Positions 17,654 through 25,400 of a stretch of DNA of 64,000 nucleotides are shown piece by piece. The translations under genes were made by a program, and so were the position numbers. Within the stretch, counting starts at the first letter, position 1. Each line of letters opens with the position of its first letter. The stretch is taken from contig CAXHEX010000005.1 of the NCBI GenBank assembly GCA_964016105.1, forward strand, positions 62,001 to 126,000. The letters are read 5' to 3'. The notes beneath the pieces were generated by a model that saw nothing but the letters and a program-made list of their open reading frames with translations, was not told the origin of the DNA and made no database searches. The stretch is from Ketobacter sp964016105. Its GTDB lineage: Bacteria; Pseudomonadota; Gammaproteobacteria; Pseudomonadales; Ketobacteraceae.

Positions 17654-19015
17654 CTAGATCGCGTCTAAAGCCTGCTCTAAGCGGGATACAGCTATTACCT
17701 CAAGACCATCCAATTCAGCCTTAGGGGTATTACCTTTAGGCACTATGGCCCTGGTAAAGCCGTGCTTGGCGGCTTCCTTTAAGCGCTCCTGCCCACTGGG
17801 AACTGGACGTATTTCACCGGACAAACCCACTTCCCCAAACACGATTAATTTGTTGTCCAGGGCCAGATTTCTCAGGCTCGATACCACGGAAATCAACACC
17901 GCCAGATCCGATCCGGTTTCCAGGACTTTCACGCCACCCACCACATTAACAAACACGTCCATGCCCATGGTGGCCACACCGCCATGACGGTTCAGTACCG
18001 CCAACAACATGGCGAGCCGGTTTTGATCCAAACCCACCGCCACCCGTCGCGGGTTACCCAATTGGCTGTCATCCACCAGGGCTTGCACCTCTACCAAAAG
18101 GGGGCGGCTGCCTTCCCGGGTCACCATAACAATACTACCGGGTATGGGTTGTTCGTAGCGAGACAGAAAAATAGCCGAGGGGTTACTCACTTCCCGCAGC
18201 CCTTTATCAGTCATGGCGAATACACCCAACTCATTCACTGCGCCAAAGCGATTCTTGACCGCTCGGATCATACGGAATCGATTGTCCTGCTCACCTTCAA
18301 AGTAGAGCACGCTGTCCACCATATGTTCCAGCACCCGTGGCCCGGCCAGAGCACCTTCTTTGGTAACATGCCCCACCAGAAACAATGCCGTACCGGTTTG
18401 CTTGGCAAAACGCACCAAAGCCGCCGCACACTCTCTCACTTGAGACACGCCGCCGGGGGCGGAGCTTAAGGCCTCGCTGTAAACAGTCTGAATGGAATCC
18501 ACCACCATCACTTTAGGCTGCTCTTTAGCCGCCGTAGCCAAAATATTTTCGATACTGGTTTCAGACATCAAGCGTAGCCGATCCGTGGGCAGATCCAGCC
18601 TTCTGGCCCGCAGCGCAACTTGCTGCAATGATTCTTCCCCGGTGATATACAAGGCCACCTGCTCCGAAGCCAGGTGCGTCATGGTTTGCAGCAAAATGGT
18701 TGATTTACCGATTCCAGGATCGCCACCAATCAACACCACGGAACCTTCCACCAAGCCGCCACCAAGCACACGATCCAGCTCACCGGAGCCGGTTGCGGTG
18801 CGTGGCTCTTCCACTAAACTCACCTCGGCCATGGTGGTCACGGTTCTCGCCTCACCGGCCCACCCGGTTTTGCCACCGCGGGACGACGCCATACCCCGAT
18901 CCGGATTGAATTCGCTCAAGGTGTTCCAGGCGCCACAATCCGTGCACTGCCCAGCCCACTTGGCAAACACACTGCCACAATCGCTGCACACATATTGGGT
19001 TTTCGCTTTTGCCAT
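17654..19015 (-). CDS. radA: DNA repair protein RadA
   Basis: RadA is a RecA-like ATPase that promotes branch migration during recombinational repair. In the 453-residue protein an N-terminal zinc finger (C10, C13, C24, C27) precedes Walker A GGDPGIGKST (97-106) and the RadA-specific KNRFG motif (254-258). A Lon-protease-like C-terminal domain follows (VFVNVVGGVKVLETGSDLAV, VFGEVGLSGEIRPV). The start at 19015 (MAKAKTQYVCSDCGS) is fixed by the family N terminus. It overlaps the stop of the upstream membrane-protein gene as TAATG, so translation is probably coupled. Confidence 0.97.
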   Translation of the reverse strand: MAKAKTQYVCSDCGSVFAKWAGQCTDCGAWNTLSEFNPDRGMASSRGGKTGWAGEARTVTTMAEVSLVEEPRTATGSGELDRVLGGGLVEGSVVLIGGDPGIGKSTILLQTMTHLASEQVALYITGEESLQQVALRARRLDLPTDRLRLMSETSIENILATAAKEQPKVMVVDSIQTVYSEALSSAPGGVSQVRECAAALVRFAKQTGTALFLVGHVTKEGALAGPRVLEHMVDSVLYFEGEQDNRFRMIRAVKNRFGAVNELGVFAMTDKGLREVSNPSAIFLSRYEQPIPGSIVMVTREGSRPLLVEVQALVDDSQLGNPRRVAVGLDQNRLAMLLAVLNRHGGVATMGMDVFVNVVGGVKVLETGSDLAVLISVVSSLRNLALDNKLIVFGEVGLSGEIRPVPSGQERLKEAAKHGFTRAIVPKGNTPKAELDGLEVIAVSRLEQALDAI

Positions 19016-19395
19016 TACATCGCCCTCAAACACACCATAAGGCCAAAGAAATAGGCTGGGACCATCATCAACATTCCCACCCACCAGGTCATTGAATTGG
19101 GAGCAATGGAAGGATCCCCTTCCATCTCCAGCAATTTAGGTAGCTTTTCTTTGGCTCGCTGCAAAGAATAAAAATCCCAAAACAGCACGAAACAGAGAAA
19201 TAACCAGACAGTGGGCCCCTCAAACGGCAGCGACTCTGGAGACCAATAGGACACCACAAAACCGGCGCTCAACAGGGTGGAAATCAGTGCTCCTACCGGA
19301 TGCAGCCAATCCCCTTCCATTTTTCGCAGCATCACTAAACCCATGGGTAGGGAAATCAACAATACCGCGACGTAAAGCGTGACCCATATTGGCAT
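19015..19395 (-). CDS. Small integral membrane protein of unknown function
   Basis: A 126-residue hydrophobic protein with about three to four membrane segments: MPIWVTLYVAVLLISLPMGL, the LISTLLSAGFVVSYW segment, WLFLCFVLFWDFYSL and a C-terminal WWVGMLMMVPAYFFGLMV. I do not recognise the family. The start at 19395 overlaps the alr stop as TAATG and its own stop overlaps radA in the same way, so all three genes are tightly coupled. Position between alr and radA suggests a conserved operon passenger, but nothing points to a role. Confidence 0.75.
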   Translation of the reverse strand: MPIWVTLYVAVLLISLPMGLVMLRKMEGDWLHPVGALISTLLSAGFVVSYWSPESLPFEGPTVWLFLCFVLFWDFYSLQRAKEKLPKLLEMEGDPSIAPNSMTWWVGMLMMVPAYFFGLMVCLRAM

Positions 19396-20474
19396 TATGA
19401 AATATACCGGCGCTGTACCCGGCCGGTGACCTGACACAACAGCTCGTAGTTGATGGTATTGGCCCATTGAGCCACCTGTTCAACCCCGAGTCCATCACCC
19501 CATAGCACCACGTCAGAATCCACTTTTACCTGGGGCACTTTGCTTACGTCCACGGTAATCATGTCCATGGACACCGGGCCAATCACCGGGCACAGCTCCC
19601 CTTCTATTAAAACACAGGCCTGATCATTCACATGTCGGGGATAACCATCACCATAACCGATGGCCACCACGGCCACATCGGTGGTTTTTTTGGCCACCCA
19701 CGAACCACCGTAGCCCACTGACTCACCGGGGCCCACGGTATTGAGGGCGATCACCTTGGATACCAGCTGCATCACCGGCCGTAATCGAAGATCCGCCGCG
19801 CCCACTGGCCCCAAAGGGGAACCACCATAGAGCATCAAACCGGGGCGAACCCATTGGTAATGTAGGTGCGTGCCTCCCAGAATGGCTGCGGAATTAGCCA
19901 GGCTTGCCTCGTCACAGCCAGACTCCAGTACCATCTGATCAAACAACCCATGCTGAGATTCCGTGAGGGGGTGACGGGGTTCGTCGGCGCAGGCCAGATG
20001 GCTCATCAATACCACCTGCTTCACATTTTGACTGGCTTTTAGCTGCTCCAAATAAGACTGTGCATGGTCACAATCCACCCCCAACCTGTGCATTCCCGTG
20101 TCAATCTTTAACCACACGGTTAACGCAGTGGCCAGCGATCGCTGCAGCAGCATGTTCAACTGCCACTCCTGGTGAACCACGATTTGAAATCGTTTCTGGC
20201 AAGCGATGTCTAACTCTGCGGGTTTCATCACCCCTTCCATTAAAACGATGGGCTGGCTAATCCCCGCTTCCCGCAACGCCAAGGCTTCGTCCATGGTGGC
20301 CACCCCAAAGGCATCGCTCTGTCGCAACGCCTTTGCCACCGGCACCAGGCCATGGCCGTAGGCGTCTGCCTTGACCACACAAAGTACTCGGCTGTTGGGA
20401 GCATATTGTCTGACTAAGGCGTAATTATGCTGGAGGGCGTCTAAACTGATAATCGCCTCTGTACCCCGGCTCAA
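19395..20474 (-). CDS. alr: Alanine racemase (TTG start)
   Basis: This PLP enzyme makes D-alanine for peptidoglycan. Lys35 in VVKADAYGHG forms the Schiff base and Tyr255 in ESVGYGGSW is the second catalytic base; HRLGVD, LYGGSPLG and GPVSMDMITVDVS are further family motifs. I place the start at TTG 20474, one base after the dnaB stop (TGA-T-TTG), because GGAG sits 8 bases before it and the resulting 359 residues match the family length. A TTG at 20513 inside dnaB would add 13 residues without a ribosome binding site. The gene is coupled to dnaB upstream and to the small membrane protein downstream. Confidence 0.93.
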   Translation of the reverse strand: MSRGTEAIISLDALQHNYALVRQYAPNSRVLCVVKADAYGHGLVPVAKALRQSDAFGVATMDEALALREAGISQPIVLMEGVMKPAELDIACQKRFQIVVHQEWQLNMLLQRSLATALTVWLKIDTGMHRLGVDCDHAQSYLEQLKASQNVKQVVLMSHLACADEPRHPLTESQHGLFDQMVLESGCDEASLANSAAILGGTHLHYQWVRPGLMLYGGSPLGPVGAADLRLRPVMQLVSKVIALNTVGPGESVGYGGSWVAKKTTDVAVVAIGYGDGYPRHVNDQACVLIEGELCPVIGPVSMDMITVDVSKVPQVKVDSDVVLWGDGLGVEQVAQWANTINYELLCQVTGRVQRRYIS

Positions 20475-20475
20475 A

Positions 20476-21864
20476 TCAGTATTCTCCGTAGGTATTGTTG
20501 GCCAAATCTTCAAACCGGGTATAGCGCCCCAGGAAAGCCAACCTCACGGTGCCAATGGGTCCGTTACGCTGCTTACCGATAATGATCTCGGCTGTACCCT
20601 TGTCGTCGGAATCTTCGTTGTACACTTCATCTCGATAGATAAACATGATGATATCCGCATCCTGCTCGATGGCTCCAGATTCACGCAGGTCCGACATGAC
20701 CGGCCGTTTATTGGGTCGTTGTTCCAAACTCCGGTTTAGCTGAGACAACGCCACCACCGGACAATCCATCTCTTTCGCCAGGCCTTTAAGGGAGCGGGAA
20801 ATCTCTGAGATTTCGTTAACCCGGTTCTCGGAACCCGGCACCTGCATCAGCTGCAGGTAATCCACCAGAATCAAGCCAATTTCACCTTGATCCCTGGCCA
20901 CTCGACGGGCTCTTGCCCGCACTTCCGTGGGACTCAAGCCTGCAGAATCGTCAATAAACAGCTTTTGCTCTGCCAACAGGCTCACTGCAGAACTGAAGCG
21001 GGGCCAGTCGTCTTCTTCCAACTTACCGGTGGTCACCCGGGACATATCTATTCGCCCCAGGGAAGCCAGCATACGCATCACAATCTGTTCAGCTGGCATC
21101 TCCATACTGAACACGAGCACTGGCTTTCCGGTCCTTATAAGTGCGTTTTCCGCCATATTCATGGAGAAAGTGGTTTTACCCATGGCGGGTCGTGCCGCCA
21201 CGATCACCAACGCGCCCCCCTGCAATCCGGAGGTTTTCTCATCCAGATCCATAAACCCGGTGGGAATCCCTGTGAGCTTTTCATCGGATTTGAACAGCAG
21301 GTCAATTTTATCCACCGCCGCTTTCAACACGTCTTTGATGGGCTGGGGTCCGCCCTGCTTAGCGCCTTGCTCGGCTATGGCAAATACTTTGCGTTCCGCT
21401 TCATCCAACAGCTCATTGGAGTTGCGGCCTTCCGGGTTAAAGGCGCTGTCAGCAATATCATTGGATACTGTGATCATCTGCCTTAGCACAGAACGCTCAC
21501 GCACAATCTCAGCGTAGGCTTTGATGTTACTGGCGCTGGGCGTGTTTTTCGCCAGCTGGGCCAGGTACGCCATGCCACCGGACTCATCAAGAATCCCCGC
21601 GTTATCCAGGGTCTCCCCCAGGGTCACCACATCAAAAGGCTTGCCCAACTCCGCCAACTGAGCCACGGCACGGAAGATAAGACGATGATCACGGCGATAG
21701 AAATCCACATCGGATACGATCTCTGACACATCATCAAAGCTGCTGTTGGACAACATCAGGCCGCCAATCACAGACTGCTCGGCCTCCATGGAGTGGGGTG
21801 GAACCTTGATGGAAGCGGATTCTGTATCAGAATCCAAGGTCAGCTCTATGGGGGAGTCACTCAT
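20476..21864 (-). CDS. dnaB: Replicative DNA helicase DnaB
   Basis: DnaB is the hexameric 5'-3' helicase at the replication fork. The 462-residue protein has the N-terminal DnaG-binding domain (SMEAEQSVIGGLML, LIFRAVAQLAELGKPFDVVTL split) and the RecA-like motor. The motor shows Walker A AARPAMGKTT (223-232), LILVDYLQLM, ALSQLNRSLEQRPNKRP and the arginine-finger region. The start MSDSPIEL at 21864 was preferred over an upstream extension that lacks similarity. No intein is present. It sits 193 bases after rplI with a terminator in between, and runs straight into alr. Confidence 0.96.
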   Translation of the reverse strand: MSDSPIELTLDSDTESASIKVPPHSMEAEQSVIGGLMLSNSSFDDVSEIVSDVDFYRRDHRLIFRAVAQLAELGKPFDVVTLGETLDNAGILDESGGMAYLAQLAKNTPSASNIKAYAEIVRERSVLRQMITVSNDIADSAFNPEGRNSNELLDEAERKVFAIAEQGAKQGGPQPIKDVLKAAVDKIDLLFKSDEKLTGIPTGFMDLDEKTSGLQGGALVIVAARPAMGKTTFSMNMAENALIRTGKPVLVFSMEMPAEQIVMRMLASLGRIDMSRVTTGKLEEDDWPRFSSAVSLLAEQKLFIDDSAGLSPTEVRARARRVARDQGEIGLILVDYLQLMQVPGSENRVNEISEISRSLKGLAKEMDCPVVALSQLNRSLEQRPNKRPVMSDLRESGAIEQDADIIMFIYRDEVYNEDSDDKGTAEIIIGKQRNGPIGTVRLAFLGRYTRFEDLANNTYGEY

Positions 21865-21966
21865 GGTATTTTTTGGCTTTGTTAGGGAAATCAAAATAAG
21901 TGTAACGGCAGCGTGGGAGTCTGCAAACCCTTACTTTGCGGAAAATCAGTTAGTTAGATAGAAAGC

Positions 21967-22009
21967 AAAAAACTCCAGAACCATCGTAATTTAGTGGCTC
22001 CGGAGTTTT
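21967..22009 (-). terminator. Terminator after rplI
   Basis: On the minus strand an 8-bp stem AAAACTCC / GGAGTTTT, extended by a CCA/TGG pair across a loop, is followed by a T6 run. It begins 48 bases after the rplI stop and separates the rpsF-rplI operon from dnaB. Confidence 0.8.
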
Positions 22010-22056
22010 AGGCGAGACGGATGTCGCGAAATCGAAGTGTAACGAGTACGCGAGGT

Positions 22057-22506
22057 TTACTCGGGTACTACTGACACCTTAATAGTGGCAGTGACGTCGC
22101 TGTGGACCTGGAGATCCAGCTCAAAATCACCCACGTTTCGGATGGCACCGTTGGGCATCAACACTTCTGCTTTGGCAACTTCCACACCGGCAGCAGTGAT
22201 GGCATCAGCGATATCGCGAGTACCCACAGAACCAAACAACTTGCCTTCGTCACCGGCTTTAGCAGGCAAAGTAACACTGCCCAATTCTGCAATCTTGTCG
22301 GCGCGGGCTTGACCAGCAGCCAGCTTCTCAGCAGCAGCCTTTTCCAGTTCAGCACGACGCTCTTCAAAATATTTTACATTCTCGTCGGTAGCGGGAACTG
22401 CTTTACCCTGAGGAATCAGGTAGTTGCGGCCGTAACCGGATTTTACGTTAACCTTATCACCCAGTTCTCCCAGGTTTCGGTTTTTTTCCAATAAGATGAC
22501 TTCCAT
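22057..22506 (-). CDS. rplI: 50S ribosomal protein L9
   Basis: L9 binds 23S rRNA near the L1 stalk and helps maintain reading frame. The 149 residues are typical. The N-terminal rRNA-binding domain begins MEVILLEKNRNLGELGDKV with GYGRNYLIPQGKA, a charged connecting helix spans about 45-75, and the C-terminal domain has KLFGSVGTRDIADAI. The ATG at 22506 was chosen; an in-frame GTG one codon earlier is less likely. The start overlaps the stop of the upstream DUF2232 gene as TGATG. Confidence 0.97.
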   Translation of the reverse strand: MEVILLEKNRNLGELGDKVNVKSGYGRNYLIPQGKAVPATDENVKYFEERRAELEKAAAEKLAAGQARADKIAELGSVTLPAKAGDEGKLFGSVGTRDIADAITAAGVEVAKAEVLMPNGAIRNVGDFELDLQVHSDVTATIKVSVVPE

Positions 22507-23369
22507 CACTCATACCTCTTCTGAATTCGATTTCTAAAATCTATAAAACTGTCCATAACTGCCGCCACGATAAGGACCAACACACCCAAACCCGAGGACA
22601 GCACCAGCCCCACATAAAAGAACGCCAATAGGGGGCCATTATTCGGTTTTCTACCCAGCAACCCATGCACCAACGCCAGCCCCGCGAGCAATAACGGTAA
22701 AACCGCTCCAGGTAACAGCACTCGGGCGTCGGGATACTGTTGACATATCAGTATCACCAGCAGAACCACACCTGTAATTACCGGTGTTAAGCGCAAGCTA
22801 TGAAACTCCGCTCGAAACCCGCCTGGGTTGTACAGCCGGGCCTGCCACCAGCGGGCCACAATAAGCGCCACATTGGCAGCAATAGCCGTGATCATGGCCG
22901 TGGCCTCAATCACTACGGTTCGAACGTTCAGGCTGTCAAAAACACCCTGCTCTCCCCGCTTTTTAAACTCTTCCACCCAGGCATCAAACATGGGTTGATA
23001 GAGCTGTACCAATTGTTCCACCTTGCCTGGGGCCATATTCACCATCAGCGCGGTAAAAAGCCCCGATACTCCGCTGGCCGCAAGAATAGCCAAGCCCAAT
23101 GAACGACTGGCCACCAACACCAGAGCTCCCGCCAGAGCGGCTATTACTAAACCCGCTTGGGAGAAATCCGCCGCCTGCCAATGCACCAAGAAGGCCACTA
23201 ACAGGGCTCCCGCCAAAGGCACTAGGGCATCCGACAGATTTTTTCGCAGAGCCACTAGCGCCACCACAGCGCCGGAAGCCCAGCCGAAGCCGGGAACAAT
23301 TGCCAAAGCAGCGGCGAGACCAAAGGCCTGAAATGGCCCGCTCATCACCCATTTTGCCAGCGTCAACAT
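22506..23369 (-). CDS. DUF2232-family integral membrane protein
   Basis: A 287-residue polytopic membrane protein between rpsR and rplI, the position of DUF2232 (YybS-like) proteins in many gammaproteobacteria. About eight hydrophobic segments are visible (for example AFGLAAALAIVPGFGWASGA, LVIAALAGALVLVASRSLGL, VITGVVLLVILI, LVLSSGLGVLVLIVAAVMDS) with one soluble loop at about 115-145. The function of the family is not known. The conserved tail VMDSFIDFRNRIQKR supports the call. It is coupled to rplI by a 1-base overlap. Confidence 0.85.
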   Translation of the reverse strand: MLTLAKWVMSGPFQAFGLAAALAIVPGFGWASGAVVALVALRKNLSDALVPLAGALLVAFLVHWQAADFSQAGLVIAALAGALVLVASRSLGLAILAASGVSGLFTALMVNMAPGKVEQLVQLYQPMFDAWVEEFKKRGEQGVFDSLNVRTVVIEATAMITAIAANVALIVARWWQARLYNPGGFRAEFHSLRLTPVITGVVLLVILICQQYPDARVLLPGAVLPLLLAGLALVHGLLGRKPNNGPLLAFFYVGLVLSSGLGVLVLIVAAVMDSFIDFRNRIQKRYE

Positions 23370-23389
23370 CGCAACTGGCCGTGATTCAA

Positions 23390-23617
23390 TTACTTATGTG
23401 AATCTGAGTAAGGCAACAACGCAAGAAAACGGGCGCGCTTAACGGCACGGGCCAGTTGGCGTTGGTATTTCGCACTGGTGCCGGTGATACGGCTTGGTAC
23501 GATCTTGCCAGTTTCAGTAATGTAGTTTTTGAGGGTATCCAAATCTTTGTAATCGATCTCGGTTACGCCTTCAGCAGTAAAACGGCAGAATTTTCTGCGA
23601 CGATAAAAACGTGCCAT
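23390..23617 (-). CDS. rpsR: 30S ribosomal protein S18
   Basis: S18 pairs with S6 on the platform of the small subunit. The 75-residue protein has the classic RRRKFCRFT start, IDYKDLDTLKNYITETGKIVPSRITGT and the KYQRQLARAVKRARFLALLPY core. AGGAG lies 7 bases before the ATG. It is the third gene of the rpsF-priB-rpsR operon and a likely partner in its autoregulation through the rpsF leader. Confidence 0.98.
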   Translation of the reverse strand: MARFYRRRKFCRFTAEGVTEIDYKDLDTLKNYITETGKIVPSRITGTSAKYQRQLARAVKRARFLALLPYSDSHK

Positions 23618-23648
23618 GGTTGGCTCCTGTAATTTTCAAATTTTTAAC

Positions 23649-23957
23649 TTAACGCTTTTCCAATGATTGAGCGTGTAATACCAGTTGAGTGGCACTTGAG
23701 TCTTTGTGGCTTTGTCGCGAAAGAAACCCGGACACCGTTATTCGATCGCTTACCGCCAACCCTTTAAATTGGCTGGCCAACTGCTCTCCTCGAGCTTCCA
23801 CCTTGATGCGACATATTACCTCTCTGGCTGCACCCGCCTCTTCCTGACGGGATCGGTGTTCCATCATGAAACCATAATGGGGGACACCAGCCGGTGTGTA
23901 GCGCAATCCTAAGGTTTCTGTGACCGTTCCACTCAGAACCAGTTGATTAATTTCCAC
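23649..23957 (-). CDS. priB: Primosomal replication protein N (PriB)
   Basis: PriB is a small OB-fold single-strand DNA-binding protein that bridges PriA and DnaT in replication restart. The 102-residue sequence begins with NQLVLSGTVTETLGLRYTPAGVPHYGFMMEHRS (split here as two motifs in the OB fold) and continues with CRIKVEARGE and DRITVSGFLSRQSHKDS, as in other PriB proteins. The apparent start is GTG at 23957 with no strong ribosome binding site, so it may rely on coupling to rpsF 24 bases upstream. Position between rpsF and rpsR is diagnostic. Confidence 0.94.
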   Translation of the reverse strand: MEINQLVLSGTVTETLGLRYTPAGVPHYGFMMEHRSRQEEAGAAREVICRIKVEARGEQLASQFKGLAVSDRITVSGFLSRQSHKDSSATQLVLHAQSLEKR

Positions 23958-23981
23958 TCAGCGGATCACTGGGCTTCCACA

Positions 23982-24419
23982 TTATTCAGAAGCCGCTTCC
24001 TCTTCGGAATCCGCTTCTTCACTTGACTCATCAGAGCTGCTGGAATCATCACTTGACTCTGAACGCTCGCTACGGGCTGGACGCTCGTCACGATCTTTTT
24101 CATTTGATTTAGCCAAGATGGATTGCTCAACAATCGCTTCATCACGACGGAGGACCATATTGCGCAATACCGCGTCGTTAAATTTGAAAGCGCTGGATAA
24201 TTCGTCGAGAACTTCCTGTGAACACTCTACATTCATCATGATGTAGTGTGCTTTATGAATCTTGTTGATAGGGTAAGCCAACTGGCGGCGGCCCCAATCT
24301 TCCAGACGGTGAACGGAACCACCACCATCGGTGATTTGGCCCTTGTAACGCTCAACCATACCCGGAACCTGTTCGCTCTGGTCAGGATGAACCATAAATA
24401 CGATTTCGTAATGTCTCAT
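23982..24419 (-). CDS. rpsF: 30S ribosomal protein S6
   Basis: S6 binds S18 on the 30S platform. The 145-residue protein opens with MRHYEIVFMVHPDQSEQVPGM and has the conserved DWGRRQLAYPINKIHKAHY stretch. Residues from about 108 form an unusually long Ser/Glu/Asp-rich tail. In E. coli the S6 C terminus is extended by RimK-added glutamates; here an acidic tail is encoded. AAGGAG lies 5 bases before the ATG and can be masked by the upstream leader hairpin. It is the first gene of the operon. Confidence 0.97.
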   Translation of the reverse strand: MRHYEIVFMVHPDQSEQVPGMVERYKGQITDGGGSVHRLEDWGRRQLAYPINKIHKAHYIMMNVECSQEVLDELSSAFKFNDAVLRNMVLRRDEAIVEQSILAKSNEKDRDERPARSERSESSDDSSSSDESSEEADSEEEAASE

Positions 24420-24424
24420 GACAT

Positions 24425-24464
24425 CTCCTTACGGTTAGAAGCCTCCCGTGTTATCACGGTAAGG
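24425..24464 (-). promoter_or_regulatory. Candidate S6:S18-responsive leader of rpsF
   Basis: In the minus-strand transcript, CCTTAC (24464-24459) can pair with GTAAGG (24432-24427), which includes most of the rpsF ribosome binding site AAGGAG. Inside this lies a 5-bp hairpin CCGTG-ATAA-CACGG and an asymmetric bulge containing CCG. A structure of this sort, with a CCG-bearing bulge, is known in front of rpsF in many bacteria as the S6:S18 autoregulatory motif. The fold was drawn by eye and not computed. Confidence 0.5.
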
Positions 24465-24582
24465 CAAGGAGTGATTGCTAACTCATTTTAATTCCATCAA
24501 CAGGGTGGGAACAGCTGAACCATACCCAATACTGAAGGATCGCGCATTCTATAGGAGGCAAGCGTCAAACTCAAGCCACTTT

Positions 24583-24614
24583 ATCTGTTAATGGAATCAT
24601 CTGTTAATGGAATC
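24583..24614. repeat. Two tandem copies of a 16-bp unit
   Basis: ATCTGTTAATGGAATC occurs twice back to back between rpsF and rlmB, upstream of the rpsF operon. It is a simple duplication; a role as a protein-binding site is possible but unsupported. Confidence 0.85.
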
Positions 24615-24653
24615 GATTAAAGCGGTATATTTACGGGCATGGGCCTAAAGCAA

Positions 24654-25400
24654 TTAGACTGAGCGTTGTCTTTGGGCCTCAAACAAACAAATGCCTGTGG
24701 CCACGGACACATTTAAGCTCTGAATCTGGCCCTGCATGGGTATGTAGGTCAACTGATCACAATTTTCCCGGGTCAGGCGCCGCAAGCCAACGCCCTCTGC
24801 CCCCATTACCAGCGCAATGGGCCCTTTTAGATCTACGTCATACAGACCCACTGCCGAGGCATCCAGCTCAGTACCCACCACCCAAACCCCCAATTCCTGC
24901 AGCTGCTTTAATAACCGGGCCAGATTGGTTACCTGAGCAAAGGGCACTATTTCCGCCGCCCCCACCGCTACGCGGCGCACCACCGGGGTGAGCCCAACGG
25001 ATTTATCTTTGGTGGTGATCACCGCATCCACGCCGGCGGCATCGGCACTGCGCAACACAGCCCCCAGGTTATGGGGATCGGTTACTCCATCCAGTACCAG
25101 TAAAAGAGCCGGACCCTGTTTACGATCCAGCAAAGCTAAAAGCCCGTTTTCATCCAAAGGCTGGGACAACTTGCAACGTGCCGCCACCCCCTGATGATTG
25201 GCATCGGCAAATTGATGGTCCATGGATTTCTTCGAAACACGCTGCAGTGGTAAACCCAGGGTATTTACAAGCGCAAGGATTGCCTCAAAACGGGGATCGT
25301 CCCGACCTTCCTGAAGTTTCATTTCCAGCACCCGCTCAGGGTGTTTTTTCAATACCGCCTGCACCGTATGGATGCCATATAACCACTCAGGCTTAGCCAT
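24654..25400 (-). CDS. rlmB: 23S rRNA (guanosine-2'-O-)-methyltransferase RlmB
   Basis: RlmB methylates the ribose of G2251 in the peptidyl-transferase P loop. This SPOUT-class enzyme has 248 residues: an N-terminal L30e-like RNA-binding domain (EWLYGIHTVQAVLKKHPERV) and the knotted methyltransferase domain. The latter has motifs LVLDGVTDPHNLGAVLRSADAAG, ALVMGAEGVGLRRLTRENCD and IPMQGQIQSLNVSVATGI (each shown in part). Its ATG begins immediately after the rnr stop. The rnr-rlmB pairing is standard in gammaproteobacteria. Confidence 0.96.
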   Translation of the reverse strand: MAKPEWLYGIHTVQAVLKKHPERVLEMKLQEGRDDPRFEAILALVNTLGLPLQRVSKKSMDHQFADANHQGVAARCKLSQPLDENGLLALLDRKQGPALLLVLDGVTDPHNLGAVLRSADAAGVDAVITTKDKSVGLTPVVRRVAVGAAEIVPFAQVTNLARLLKQLQELGVWVVGTELDASAVGLYDVDLKGPIALVMGAEGVGLRRLTRENCDQLTYIPMQGQIQSLNVSVATGICLFEAQRQRSV

